A stretch of DNA of 64,000 nucleotides from Methyloversatilis universalis FAM5 (GCF_000214035.2 NZ_AFHG01000050.1:1-64000), one strand, 5' to 3'. Shown: positions 7,938 to 17,013, counted from the stretch's first letter. Numbers and translations are program-made. Notes: generated by a model not told the origin, from the sequence alone.

Positions 7938-7997
7938 CTCCTCCTCCACAGCAATGGCTGTGAGTTCTCCAAAGCGGCCTCCGGGCCGCTTTTTTTT
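7938..7997 (+). ncRNA. Candidate anti-Shine-Dalgarno small RNA, copy 2
   Basis: It starts with CTCCTCCTCCACAGC (7938-7952), identical to copy 1 at 5253-5267. A 6-bp hairpin with arms CACAGC (7947-7952) and GCTGTG (7957-7962) comes next, then AGTTCT as in copy 1 (GTTCT). It ends with a strong intrinsic terminator at 7971-7997. The predicted transcript is about 60 bases. The exposed CUCCUCCUCC is complementary to strong Shine-Dalgarno sequences. It lies directly downstream of the phospholipid operon, while copy 1 lies directly upstream of it. Expression has not been shown. Confidence 0.6.
7971..7997 (+). terminator. Intrinsic terminator
   Basis: Nine-base arms AAAGCGGCC (7971-7979) and GGCCGCTTT (7984-7992) enclose a TCCG loop, followed by T to 7997 (eight T in a row from 7990). 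This is a strong rho-independent terminator for plus-strand transcripts, here the candidate small RNA 2. Confidence 0.9.
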
Positions 7998-8042
7998 CGT
8001 CGGCCCGCAAGCCGCCGTCGCCGCGCAGCCCCCGCCCCGGTG

Positions 8043-9317
8043 TCAGCCGGCGGCGTCCGCGCTGAGACGGGCGCGTTCGGTCAGCAGCGTGCGCTCGCTT
8101 TCGTTCTGCGTCAGCGCGGCGGCGCGGCGGAATTCTTCGCTCGCTTCGGCATGCCGGCCCAGCCTGGCCAGCAGGTCGCCCCGCACGCCCGGCAGCAGGG
8201 CGTAGTGGCGCAAGGCCGGTTCGTCCCGCAGCGCGTCGACGATGTCGAGGCCGGCGGCGGGGCCGAAGGCCATGCTCACCGCGACCGCCCGGTTAAGCTC
8301 GACCACCGGTGACGGCGCGACCTGGGCCAGCGCGTCGTACAGCGCCGCGATCCGTTGCCAGTCAGTGTCGCCGGCCTGCGCGGCCCGCGCGTGGCAGGCG
8401 GCGATGGCGGCCTGCAGCGCGTACGGGCCATATGCGCCGCCGAGTGCGTCCACCCGCTCCAGCGCGGCTAGGCCGCGGCGGATGAGCAGGCGGTCCCAGC
8501 GGCCGCGGTCCTGGTCCAGCAGCAGTACCGGTCGACCCGCAGCATCGGTGCGCGCGCGCAGGCGGGAGGCCTGGATTTCCATCAGCGCGACCAGCCCGTG
8601 CACCTCGGCCACGCCCGGCGCCAGCGTGGCCAGCACCCGGCCCAGGCGCAGCGCCTCGTCGCACAGCGCGGGGCGGGTCCAGTCCTCGCCGGCGGTGGCG
8701 GCGTAGCCTTCGTTGAAGATGAGGTAGATCACCCGGAGCACCGCGTCGAGCCGCTCGCCCAGTTCGGCCGGACCCGGCAGTTCGAAGGGCACGCGCGCTT
8801 CGCTGAGCGTGCGCTTGGCGCGCACGATGCGCTGGGCCAGCGTGGCTTCCGGCAGCAGGAAGGCGCGCGCGATGTCCGGCGTCGCCAGACCGCCGACCAT
8901 TTTCAGGGTCAGCGCGACCCGGGCTTCCGGTGACAGCACCGGATGGCAGGCGACGAACATGAGGCGCAGCACGTCGTCGCCGACCGGATTGTCGACGCCG
9001 GCGTCCGGTGCCGGCGGGGCGCCGTCCTGCATCTGGGTCTCGATTTCCCAGGTCAGCGCGTCGGCCTTGCCGGCCTGCATGCTGCGGTGGCGCAGCAGGT
9101 CGAGCGCGCGGTTCTTGGCGGTGGCGGTGAGCCAGGCGCCCGGATTGTCCGGCACGCCCTTGTGCGGCCACTGTTCGAGCGCGGCCACCAGTGCGTCCTG
9201 CGCCAGTTCTTCGGCGATGCCGACATCGCGCACCATGCGCGCCAGCGTGCCGATGATGCGCGCCGACTCGATGCGCCAGACCGCGTCCAGCGTGCGGTGC
9301 AGGTCGCTGCAGGCCAT
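8043..9317 (-). CDS. ECF42-type RNA polymerase sigma factor
   Basis: A 424-residue protein with an N-terminal ECF sigma core: region 2 (ARIIGTLARMVRDVGIAEELAQDALVAALE) and region 4 (VALTLKMVGGLATPDIARAFLLPEATLAQRIVRAKRTL). A long C-terminal extension rich in TPR-like helices follows (about residues 190-424). This architecture is that of the ECF42 group, whose genes typically sit beside DGPF/YCII proteins, as here. No anti-sigma factor is encoded nearby, and the extension is thought to control activity. It is the last gene of a four-gene minus-strand operon, beginning two bases after the DGPF gene. Confidence 0.88.
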   Translation of the reverse strand: MACSDLHRTLDAVWRIESARIIGTLARMVRDVGIAEELAQDALVAALEQWPHKGVPDNPGAWLTATAKNRALDLLRHRSMQAGKADALTWEIETQMQDGAPPAPDAGVDNPVGDDVLRLMFVACHPVLSPEARVALTLKMVGGLATPDIARAFLLPEATLAQRIVRAKRTLSEARVPFELPGPAELGERLDAVLRVIYLIFNEGYAATAGEDWTRPALCDEALRLGRVLATLAPGVAEVHGLVALMEIQASRLRARTDAAGRPVLLLDQDRGRWDRLLIRRGLAALERVDALGGAYGPYALQAAIAACHARAAQAGDTDWQRIAALYDALAQVAPSPVVELNRAVAVSMAFGPAAGLDIVDALRDEPALRHYALLPGVRGDLLARLGRHAEASEEFRRAAALTQNESERTLLTERARLSADAAG

Positions 9318-9319
9318 GC

Positions 9320-9733
9320 TCAGGCGGCGCGCCCGTCGAGCGCGCGGAAGCGCTCGATCTCGGCGCCGGGCGTGAAGTCCTCCAGCTCGAATACGCGGCG
9401 CACCTCGATTTCGGCGTCACGCCCCTCTCCGGCCGGATTCGGGAAGCGGCGGCTCCATTCGAGCGCCTCTTCCGGCGAGCCGACCTGGATCAGCGTGTAG
9501 CCGGCGATCATTTCTTTCGATTCGGCGAACGGGCCGTCGGTCACGCTGCGTTCGCCGCCGCGGTAGCGGATGCGCCATCCGCGTGCGCTGGGCTGCAGGC
9601 CGTTGGCGTCGAGCAGTACGCCGGCGCGGGCCAGTTCTTCGTGATAGCCGGCCATGGCCGCGAGCAGCGGCGCCTCCGGCATGACGCCGGCTTCGCTGTC
9701 GGCGCTGGCCTTGACGATGATCATGTAACGCAT
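9320..9733 (-). CDS. YCII-related DGPF-domain protein
   Basis: A 137-residue cytoplasmic protein starting MRYMIIVKASADSEAG, with the family hallmark TDGPFAESKEMIAGY at about residues 64-78, followed by the EALEWSRRFP helix. DGPF proteins have a dimeric alpha-beta-barrel fold like YciI and are co-encoded with ECF42 sigma factors. Their biochemical role is not settled. GGGGAG lies seven bases before the ATG. A second DGPF paralogue is encoded about 100 bases upstream. Confidence 0.85.
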   Translation of the reverse strand: MRYMIIVKASADSEAGVMPEAPLLAAMAGYHEELARAGVLLDANGLQPSARGWRIRYRGGERSVTDGPFAESKEMIAGYTLIQVGSPEEALEWSRRFPNPAGEGRDAEIEVRRVFELEDFTPGAEIERFRALDGRAA

Positions 9734-9832
9734 GGTGCGGTCTCCCCGGCAGTGGCGCCCGCGAAGGTCGGGTGGGCGCCGTCATCGTCACGACGGACGA
9801 CGGCGCCGGTTTTCGACACGGCGCGGGCCGGG

Positions 9833-10198
9833 TCAGCCGGGCGCGTGACTGTCGTCGAAGCAGGGGCCGAAGCTGCGCACTTCCACCGTGGCCCAGGCGG
9901 CGGCCGGGCAGCGCGCCGCGATGTCCAGCGCCTGCTGCCTGTCCTCGGTGGCCAGCATGAAATAGCCGCCGATCATTTCCCTGGCTTCGGCGAACGGGCC
10001 GTCCACCACTTCGGTGCGGCCGCCGCGCACCTGCACGCGGCTGGCCTCCACCCGCAGTGATTCGGCGCCGGCCAGCAGACCGGCCGCGGCCAGTTCGCCG
10101 GCGAAGGCGGTCATGCTGTCGTAGGCCGCGCGGCCTTCGGCTTCGGTGCGGGTGGCGCGCTGGCCGACCGGTTCGATGATGAGCAGCATGTGGGGCAT
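9833..10198 (-). CDS. YCII-related DGPF-domain protein, second copy
   Basis: A 121-residue protein with DGPFAEAREMIGGYFML at about residues 66-82 and a preceding EVVEASRVQVRGG-type strand. It is clearly related to the neighbouring DGPF protein but shorter. The ATG follows directly on the stop codon of the VOC protein gene, with GGAGG inside that gene's end as ribosome-binding site. It probably belongs to the same output module as the ECF42 sigma factor. Confidence 0.83.
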   Translation of the reverse strand: MPHMLLIIEPVGQRATRTEAEGRAAYDSMTAFAGELAAAGLLAGAESLRVEASRVQVRGGRTEVVDGPFAEAREMIGGYFMLATEDRQQALDIAARCPAAAWATVEVRSFGPCFDDSHAPG

Positions 10199-10687
10199 TC
10201 AGGCCTCCTTCGGTGCATTGCCGGCGCCGAAGGCGGCAACGGCGGCGTGCAGTGCCTGCACCGATACCTCGCGCACCCGGGTGGCGAGCGCCCATACGTG
10301 GCCGTTCGGATCGCGCACCTGGCCGTAGCGGTCGCCCCAGAACATGTCCTGCGGCGGCATGACCGGCACCGCGCCGGCGGCGAGCGCGCGGTCATAGGTC
10401 GCGTCCACGTCCGGCACCTGCAGGTGCAGCACCACCGGCGTGCCGCCCAGGCCGTCCGGGTCGCGGCTGCCGCAGTCCGGATGGGTGTCGGCCAGCATGA
10501 CGGCCGAGTCGCCGATGCGGATCTGGGCGTGCATGATGCGGCCGTCGGGTGAGGGCAGGCGCAGGGTTTCGGTGGCGCCGAAGGCGCGTACGCAGAAGTC
10601 GATGATGGCGGCCGCGTCGCGGCAGAGCAGATGCGGGGTGACGGCATGCATGTCTGCCGGCAGGGCGCCGGCGGGATGTTCGCTCAT
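10199..10687 (-). CDS. VOC / PhnB-like glyoxalase-fold protein
   Basis: A 162-residue protein with the PhnB/VOC pattern: HAVTPHLLCRDAAAIIDFCVRAFGATE at the N-terminus, MHAQIRIGDSAVMLADTHPD in the middle, and DMFWGDRYGQVRDPNGHVWALATR near the end. Such proteins are metal-dependent or lost-metal members of the glyoxalase/bleomycin-resistance fold, and the substrate is unknown. The frame is open much further upstream, but GAAGGAG before ATG 10687 sets the start. It is the first gene of the ECF42 operon, a known genomic companion of DGPF proteins. Confidence 0.82.
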   Translation of the reverse strand: MSEHPAGALPADMHAVTPHLLCRDAAAIIDFCVRAFGATETLRLPSPDGRIMHAQIRIGDSAVMLADTHPDCGSRDPDGLGGTPVVLHLQVPDVDATYDRALAAGAVPVMPPQDMFWGDRYGQVRDPNGHVWALATRVREVSVQALHAAVAAFGAGNAPKEA

Positions 10688-10779
10688 GGTCGTGCTCCTT
10701 CGGGTTCGGGGCCGGCGGGGTGCCGGCTTCCCGACACGACGAACGGCGCGTGCGCATATCGACAAAAACGACAGCCGGG

Positions 10780-10793
10780 GCGCGCGAGCGCGC
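10780..10793. repeat. REP-like GC palindrome
   Basis: Six-base arms GCGCGC flank GA, and the sequence then runs into GCGCTCCTGC. In reverse this reads GCAGGAGCGCGC, similar to the GGGAGCG core of the repeats at 22.45-22.67 kb. It lies in the spacer between the divergent VOC and MASE3 genes. Assignment to the same repeat family is tentative. Confidence 0.35.
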
Positions 10794-10891
10794 TCCTGCG
10801 TCCTGTACGGCTTGACCGGCTGCGGGTGAGGACTTAGCGTGCTTTCATCGCCGGCAAAGCAGCCCGCCCGACCGGCCCGGCCTTTTCCGCC

Positions 10892-13792
10892 ATGACCATG
10901 ACAATAAAAGCGAACACCCCTGCGCGGGTGCCTTTCTGGGTGCCTGCGGTCTGCCTTGCCTCGGTGCTGCTGATGGCGGCAGCCATCATGCTGCCGCCGG
11001 TCGCACTGTTCCAGGGGCGGCATGGCCTGATGCTGGCGAACCACCTGGTGCTGGAAATCTTTTCGGTCATGGTGTCGTCGATGGTGGTGGTCATGGCCTG
11101 GCACCGCCTCGACCGCACCGCCGACGATGCCTCAAGGATACTGATCTACGGCTTCAGCGTGGTGGCGGGCGCCGACCTCATTCACGCACTGACCTACGAA
11201 GGCATGCCGCCGCTGCTGGTGGAGAGCAGCACCTCGCGCGCCATCTTCTTCTGGCTGCTGGGCCGCAGTTTCGAACTGCTGACCGTGCTCATGCTGGCCG
11301 CCCGGGTGCGCCTGCCCGGAGGACGTACGCTGTGGTCGGCCCTCGGGGCGCTCACGCTGCTGGGTGCCTTCCTGTTCGGCAGTCTCGGCCTGCACCTGTT
11401 CCCCGAAACCTTCGTACCCGGGCAGGGCGTGACCCGCTTCAAGGCGGTCACCGAGTATCTGCTGTGCGCCGGCAATGTGCTGGCTGCGGTGTGGCTGTTC
11501 GCGCAGTACCGCCGAAACCCGGATCCGCGCACGCTGCATTTCGCGGTGGCCGGTTTCGTCATGGGGGTGGGCGAGCTGTCATTCACCAGCTATGTCACGC
11601 CGTCGGATTTCCTGAACGTGTTCGGCCACGTCTACAAGATCGTGGCCTACGGCTTCGTGTTCCGCGCCAGTTTCGTGCTCGGGCTGCGTGAGCCGTACGA
11701 GCTGCTGCGGCTGTCGGAAGCCGGCTTGCGCGCCCGCAAGGCGGAGCTGAATGCGCTGCTGGGCAATGTACCGGTCGGCATCGCGCGCATCGGCCAGGAT
11801 CTGCGGGTGGGCTACGCCAACCGGGTGTGCGCTGGCCTGATCGGCCTGCCGGAGGACGCGCTGGTCGATCGACCGGTCGAGCAGGCCTTTCCGCCCTTCC
11901 TGCTGCAGCCGCTGCAGCCGGCGCTGATGCGCGCGCTGGCCGGTGAGCGGGTGGAATTCGACGCCGCCCAGCCGGAGGGCGCCGGGCTGCATCTGGCGGT
12001 CACGCTGGTGCCGGAGCCGGCGACCGAAGGCCAGCCGCGCAGCCTGCTTATCATGCTGTCCGACACTACCGAGCGCGAGCGGGCACGACGTCACTGGCTT
12101 GAGTCGCTGGAAGAGGTGCGCGAGCTGAAGGCGGCACTCGACGCGCACGCCATCGTCGCCGTGACTGACGCGCGCGGCGTGATTACCCGGGTGAATGACA
12201 AGTTCTGCCAGATTTCGCAGTACCCGCGCGACGAGCTGATCGGCTGCACCCACAAGGTGATCAATTCCGGCCACCATCCGCGCAGCTTCTTCGACGACCT
12301 GTGGCGCACCATCGCGTCCGGGCAGGTGTGGCACGGCGACATCTGCAACCGGGCGAAGGACGGCTCGCTGTACTGGGTGCATACCACCATCGTGCCGCTG
12401 TCGCACGCCGATGGCCAGCCGGCGCAGTACATCGCCATCCGTGCCGACATCACCGAGCGCAAGCGGGCGGAGGAAGAGGCGCAGCGCCTGGCCTTCCACG
12501 ACGAACTGACCGGGCTGCCCAACCGGCGGCTGATGAGCGACCGGCTGCGCCACGCGATCGACGGCGCCGACCGCGATCACCAGTACGGCGCGCTGCTGCT
12601 GATGGATCTCGACAATTTCAAGGAAGTGAACGACACGCTGGGCCACGCCCAGGGCGACGCGCTGCTGCGTCAGGTGTCCTCCCGGCTGCTGGCGCGGCTG
12701 CGTGCGAGCGACACGGTGGCGCGCTTCGGCGGCGACGAGTTCGTGGTCATCGTCGAGGAACTGGGGGCGGAGCTGGACGAGGCGTCGATACGCATGGGCC
12801 ACATCTGCGAAGCGCTGCGCGAGGCGCTGGCCCAGCCCTGCGAACTGGGCGGCCAGATGGTGGGCAGCACGGTGAGCATGGGCGTGGTGTTCTTCCGCGA
12901 CGCCCGCGACGACCCGGACGAACTGCTCAAGCAGGCCGACATCGCGCTGTACAAGGCGAAGGAGGCCGGCCGCAACCGGGTGTGCTTCTTCGACCCCGGG
13001 CTGCAGGCGGAAACCACCCGCCGCGCCACGCTGCTGCGCGAACTGCGCGGTGCCGGCGCGCGCGGTGAACTGGAACTGCACTATCAGCCGGTGGCTGACG
13101 CGCGCTGGCGTATCCTCGGCGTGGAGGCGCTGCTGCGCTGGCGTCATCCGGAACGCGGCATGGTGCCGCCCGGCGTGTTCATCCCGCTGGCCGAACAGAG
13201 TGCCCTCATCCTGGAAGTGGGGCAGTGGGTGCTGGAAACCGCCTGTGCCCAGCTCGCGGCCTGGGCGCACGATCCGCTGCGCGCCTGCTGGACCGTGGCG
13301 GTCAATGTCAGCGAGCGCCAGTTCCACGACCCGGCCTTCCTGCACAAGGTCGAGAAGGCGCTCGCCGACACCGGCGCCGATCCGCACCGGCTGCGCATCG
13401 AACTGACCGAAAGCATGCTGCACCGGGATCTCGACATGACGCTGCAGACCATGCGGGCGCTGCAGCAGCGCGGCGTGCGTTTCGCGCTGGACGACTTCGG
13501 GACCGGCTATTCGTCGCTGAGCTATCTGAAGAAGCTGCCGCTGGATCAGCTCAAGATCGACAAGACCTTCGTCGACGAGGTGCTCAGCGACGCCAACAGC
13601 GCGGCCATCGCGCGCACCATCCTGTCGCTGGCTGCAAGCCTGGAGCTGGGCGTGGTGGCCGAAGGCGTGGAAAAGGCGGAACAGCTGGCGTTTCTGGCCC
13701 GCCACGGCTGCCCGGCCTTCCAGGGCTATCTGCTCAGCCGGCCGAAGCCGGTGAGCGAACTGCCCCCGGTGCTGGAAAGGCCGGCTGCCTGA
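10892..13792 (+). CDS. MASE3-PAS-PAS-GGDEF-EAL cyclic di-GMP signalling protein
   Basis: A 966-residue membrane protein. Residues about 15-265 form a multi-helix MASE3-type sensor (motifs LEIFSVMVSS, GADLIHALTYEGM and SFELLTVLML). Two PAS domains follow (about 285-400 and 410-525), then GGDEF (motif at 613-617, with an RxxD inhibitory site RASD five residues upstream), then EAL (EALLRW from 745). The EAL catalytic set is present (N in VNVSERQF, ELTES, DDFGTGYSSL, LKIDKTF, AEGVE). Both synthesis and breakdown of c-di-GMP are therefore possible. The ligand of the MASE3 domain is unknown. It is the first of three such genes in 9 kb. Confidence 0.9.
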   Translation: MTMTIKANTPARVPFWVPAVCLASVLLMAAAIMLPPVALFQGRHGLMLANHLVLEIFSVMVSSMVVVMAWHRLDRTADDASRILIYGFSVVAGADLIHALTYEGMPPLLVESSTSRAIFFWLLGRSFELLTVLMLAARVRLPGGRTLWSALGALTLLGAFLFGSLGLHLFPETFVPGQGVTRFKAVTEYLLCAGNVLAAVWLFAQYRRNPDPRTLHFAVAGFVMGVGELSFTSYVTPSDFLNVFGHVYKIVAYGFVFRASFVLGLREPYELLRLSEAGLRARKAELNALLGNVPVGIARIGQDLRVGYANRVCAGLIGLPEDALVDRPVEQAFPPFLLQPLQPALMRALAGERVEFDAAQPEGAGLHLAVTLVPEPATEGQPRSLLIMLSDTTERERARRHWLESLEEVRELKAALDAHAIVAVTDARGVITRVNDKFCQISQYPRDELIGCTHKVINSGHHPRSFFDDLWRTIASGQVWHGDICNRAKDGSLYWVHTTIVPLSHADGQPAQYIAIRADITERKRAEEEAQRLAFHDELTGLPNRRLMSDRLRHAIDGADRDHQYGALLLMDLDNFKEVNDTLGHAQGDALLRQVSSRLLARLRASDTVARFGGDEFVVIVEELGAELDEASIRMGHICEALREALAQPCELGGQMVGSTVSMGVVFFRDARDDPDELLKQADIALYKAKEAGRNRVCFFDPGLQAETTRRATLLRELRGAGARGELELHYQPVADARWRILGVEALLRWRHPERGMVPPGVFIPLAEQSALILEVGQWVLETACAQLAAWAHDPLRACWTVAVNVSERQFHDPAFLHKVEKALADTGADPHRLRIELTESMLHRDLDMTLQTMRALQQRGVRFALDDFGTGYSSLSYLKKLPLDQLKIDKTFVDEVLSDANSAAIARTILSLAASLELGVVAEGVEKAEQLAFLARHGCPAFQGYLLSRPKPVSELPPVLERPAA

Positions 13793-13820
13793 GCCGGCGC
13801 CGGCAGGCCGCTGGCCCCGC

Positions 13821-14213
13821 CTACAGGCTGGCGCTGCGCAGGCGCCCGCGTTCGCGCACCGACTGGCAGCCGACGCAGTGCTGTACCTGCGGCGCCAGTT
13901 CGAGCCGCTGCAGCGGAATGCCTTCGCCGCAGTCCTCGCACAGGCCGTAGCGTCCATCGGCCAGCCGCTCCAGCGCGGCGTCGATGGCGCCCAGTTCGAC
14001 CTCTTCCTGATCGGTGAGCATCAGGTCGACCTCGCGGTCGGCCGCGCGCTGGGGCGCGTCATCGCCGTCCTGCTGCAGCACCTCGTGCGCGTGCTCGGCG
14101 CGGCTCTGCCCGCCGAGGTGCTGGTGGCGCTGCGCGACAAGTGCGCGCCGGCGCTCGGTAAGGCGGGTGGCCAGCCGGTCGAGATCGGCCGGATTCAGGG
14201 TGTGTCGTGCCAT
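13821..14213 (-). CDS. DksA/TraR-family zinc-finger protein
   Basis: A 130-residue protein with a coiled helical N-terminal half (LATRLTERRRALVAQRHQHL) and a C-terminal four-cysteine zinc finger, CEDCGEGIPLQRL...HCVGC (about residues 93-117). Members bind RNA polymerase in its secondary channel and alter initiation, alone or with ppGpp. The usual DksA coiled-coil-tip DxxDxA motif is not obvious, so it is more TraR/YbiI-like. GGAGG lies eight bases before ATG 14213. It lies 77 bases after the start of the next minus-strand GGDEF/EAL gene's stop, and may share its transcript. Confidence 0.82.
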   Translation of the reverse strand: MARHTLNPADLDRLATRLTERRRALVAQRHQHLGGQSRAEHAHEVLQQDGDDAPQRAADREVDLMLTDQEEVELGAIDAALERLADGRYGLCEDCGEGIPLQRLELAPQVQHCVGCQSVRERGRLRSASL

Positions 14214-14290
14214 GTCGATGTCCTCCGTGCGGACATGCTGGCACTCCGGGCGCGCCCGGGCGTTGACCGGCATCAACGCCGGCGGCGGCT

Positions 14291-16930
14291 TCAGGCGTCG
14301 GCCCGGGCGCCGTCCTGCAGCAGCTGCGCGAATTCGTCCGCCGGCAGCGGCCGCGCGAACAGATAGCCCTGGAACACGTGGCAGCCGTGGGCGGCCAGGC
14401 TGGCCCGCTGTTCTTCGGTTTCGACGCCTTCGGCGATCACGCTCAGCCCGATGGCCGAAGCCAGCCCGACCACGGCGCGCACGATAGCGATATTGCTTTC
14501 GTTGTCCGGCAGGTCGCGCACGAAGGTGCGGTCGATCTTGAGTTCGCTGATCGGCAGGTGCTGCAGATAGCCGAGCGAGGAATAGCCGGTGCCGAAGTCG
14601 TCGATCGAGAAGCGCACGCCGTGGCTGCGCAGCGTCTGCATGACCGCGATCGCGCCTTCGATGTCGCCAAGCAGGATGGATTCGGTCAGCTCCAGCATGA
14701 CCTGGGTCGGCGGCGCGCCGGTCCGCTTCAGCGCGTCGAGCACCGATTCGGCGAAGCCGTCCTGATAGAGCTGGGCGGCGCTGATGTTGATCGCCACCGA
14801 CAGGTGGGAAGTGGCCGGTGCGCGCGACCACTCCGAGAGCTGTGCCAGTGCGGCGTCCATCACCGCCCGGCCGAGCTGGGGCATCAGCCCGGCCCGCTCG
14901 GCCACCGGCACGAACTGCACCGGCGGCACGAAGCCGCGGCCCGGATGGCGCCAGCGCACCAGCGCCTCGGCCGATACGATGCCCTGACCGTCGCGTACCT
15001 GAGGCTGATAGAACACCACGAACTCGTCGCGTTCGAGACCGAGACGGATTTCGTCCTCCAGTCGCAGCCGTGCGGTCACCGTTTCCTGCATAACCGGATC
15101 GAAGAACTGCAGCCGGTTCTTGCCCAGCTGCTTGGATTCGTACATCGACAGATCGGCCCGGCGCAGCATTTCGTCGATGCTGTGCGTGGTGCCAGCGAAC
15201 ATCGCGATGCCGATGCTGGCGCTGATCTGCCGCGTCTGGCCGTCCAGCACATAGGGGCGGTTCAGTGCGGCCAGCATGGCTTCGGCCACCCGTTCCGCCT
15301 GCTGCGCGGCATCGATGGACCGCTCCGGCAGATCGGCCAGCAGCACCACGAACTCGTCGCCGCCGAAGCGGGCGACGGTATCGGTTTCACGCACCAGATC
15401 ACGCAGCCGCGCGCCGGCCTTCTGCAGCAGCAGGTCACCGTTGTGGTGGCCCAGCAGGTCGTTCACGTTCTTGAAGTCGTCGAGGTCGATGAACATGAGC
15501 GCGCCGTGTCGGCCATTGCGCGCGCTCACCGCCATGGTCTGGCCGAGGCGGTCCGACAGCAGCCGGCGGTTGGGCAGGCCGGTCAGCGCGTCGTAGAAGG
15601 CCAGCCTGCGTATCTCGTCCTCGGCCGCCTTGCTGAAGGTGATGTCCATGAAGGCGGCCACATAGTGGGTGACCAGGCCCTGGCTGCTGCGTACCGCGCT
15701 GATCGACAGCCGCTCCGGAAACACCTCGCCGTTGCGGCGCCGGTTCCAGATTTCGCCCTCCCACGCGCCGTCGGCGTGCAGCCGTGCCCACATCGCGCGA
15801 TAGAAGGCGGCGTCGTGGCGGCCGGAGGACAGCAGGCTGGTGCGCTTGCCCACCGCTTCCTCGGCGGAAAAGCCGGTGATGGCGGTGAAGGCCTTGTTCA
15901 CCCGGATGATGACGCTGTAGGCGTCGGTAATCATCATGCCCTGCTGCGATTCGAAGGCGATCGCCGCGATGCGCTGTTCCTGCTCCAGCCGCACCCGCTC
16001 GGTGATGTCGCGGGTGAGCAGCACCACCGCGCGCCGCCCTTCGAAGGTGATGTCGAGCGCCCGCGCCCGGGCCTCGAATACCCGCGGGCCCGCCAGCGTA
16101 TCGAGCGAATACTCCAGCACCTCGGTGGCGTCCGACTTCAGCGTGCGCTCGATGTAGCGCTGGAACAGCGCGGTCTTGTCCGGCGGCAGCACCGCCGACA
16201 TCAGCTGACCGTCCAGGCGGTCGATGCCGGCGGCGAGCAGCGAACTGTCGGGCGCGCGGATCTTGCGGTAGCGGCCGTCCTCGTCGATCACCATCAGCAC
16301 GTCCGGGATGGCTTCGGTAATCGCCCGCATCCGGGCCTCGCTGGCCACCAGCGCTTCGTCGGTCGCCCGCCGGCGTTCCAGGTCGAGCAGCAGCATGCCC
16401 AGCAGCGCGGTGGCCGGCGCCAGCGTCAGCAGATAGGGCAGGGCCAGTTCGTCGAGCACCTGCCGGGCCAGTGCCGACGGAAAGGTCATGAACAGCAGCA
16501 GCGCGGCCAGATGCACCACGGTGCCCAGACAGAGGAAGGCGAAGAAGCCCTCGCGCACCTTGCCACCCCGGATGAGCAGGCGCAGCGCGAGACCACTGAG
16601 CACCGACAGCGCGATCACGCTGAAGCCGACGGTGGCCCCGGTGCCGCCCAGGCTGAGCCGGTAGCTGCCCGCGATCAGACCGGCGATGCCGCCCGCGACC
16701 GGTCCGCCGAACAGCGCGCCCATGGACAGTACCGCCGAGCGGCCGTCGAAGATGAGGCCGGGCGCCAGCGTGATCGGCATCATCATGCCCACCACGCAGA
16801 TGCCGCCGTAGATCAGCCCTTCGACGATCTGCCGCGCCAGCAGGCGTTGGCGCCAGACGCGGGCGTTCAGTCCTACCAGCAGGCTGAGCGCCAGCAGCAG
16901 TGCGGTGGCCTTGATGAGGTCGAGTGCCAT
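14291..16930 (-). CDS. 5TMR-LYT-PAS-PAS-GGDEF-EAL cyclic di-GMP signalling protein
   Basis: An 879-residue membrane protein. The N-terminus (about residues 5-190) matches the 5TM LytS-like sensor: GLIYGGICVVGMMMP, then PGLIFDGRSAVLSMGALFGG and GLIAGSYRLSLGG. Two PAS domains (about 200-320 and 325-440) precede GGDEF (523-527, with RETD inhibitory site) and EAL (655 on, with ELTES, DDFGTGYSSL, LKIDRTF and EGVET). All key residues of both catalytic domains are present. No strong ribosome-binding site is seen before the ATG. A perfect 8-bp GC hairpin lies 26 bases upstream (16957-16976). Confidence 0.9.
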   Translation of the reverse strand: MALDLIKATALLLALSLLVGLNARVWRQRLLARQIVEGLIYGGICVVGMMMPITLAPGLIFDGRSAVLSMGALFGGPVAGGIAGLIAGSYRLSLGGTGATVGFSVIALSVLSGLALRLLIRGGKVREGFFAFLCLGTVVHLAALLLFMTFPSALARQVLDELALPYLLTLAPATALLGMLLLDLERRRATDEALVASEARMRAITEAIPDVLMVIDEDGRYRKIRAPDSSLLAAGIDRLDGQLMSAVLPPDKTALFQRYIERTLKSDATEVLEYSLDTLAGPRVFEARARALDITFEGRRAVVLLTRDITERVRLEQEQRIAAIAFESQQGMMITDAYSVIIRVNKAFTAITGFSAEEAVGKRTSLLSSGRHDAAFYRAMWARLHADGAWEGEIWNRRRNGEVFPERLSISAVRSSQGLVTHYVAAFMDITFSKAAEDEIRRLAFYDALTGLPNRRLLSDRLGQTMAVSARNGRHGALMFIDLDDFKNVNDLLGHHNGDLLLQKAGARLRDLVRETDTVARFGGDEFVVLLADLPERSIDAAQQAERVAEAMLAALNRPYVLDGQTRQISASIGIAMFAGTTHSIDEMLRRADLSMYESKQLGKNRLQFFDPVMQETVTARLRLEDEIRLGLERDEFVVFYQPQVRDGQGIVSAEALVRWRHPGRGFVPPVQFVPVAERAGLMPQLGRAVMDAALAQLSEWSRAPATSHLSVAINISAAQLYQDGFAESVLDALKRTGAPPTQVMLELTESILLGDIEGAIAVMQTLRSHGVRFSIDDFGTGYSSLGYLQHLPISELKIDRTFVRDLPDNESNIAIVRAVVGLASAIGLSVIAEGVETEEQRASLAAHGCHVFQGYLFARPLPADEFAQLLQDGARADA

Positions 16931-17013
16931 GGTCGTGTTCGGTTGCTGCGGTCGTTTCCGCCGGTCTCCCGGCGGATGCTCAGGGGCGGTCCGCCCGGGG
17001 TACGGACGTCCTT

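Noticed and set aside
16957-16976. Perfect 8-bp GC hairpin between two minus-strand GGDEF/EAL genes as a terminator
   Set aside because: No T-run follows on either strand; it is mentioned only as context for the gene start.
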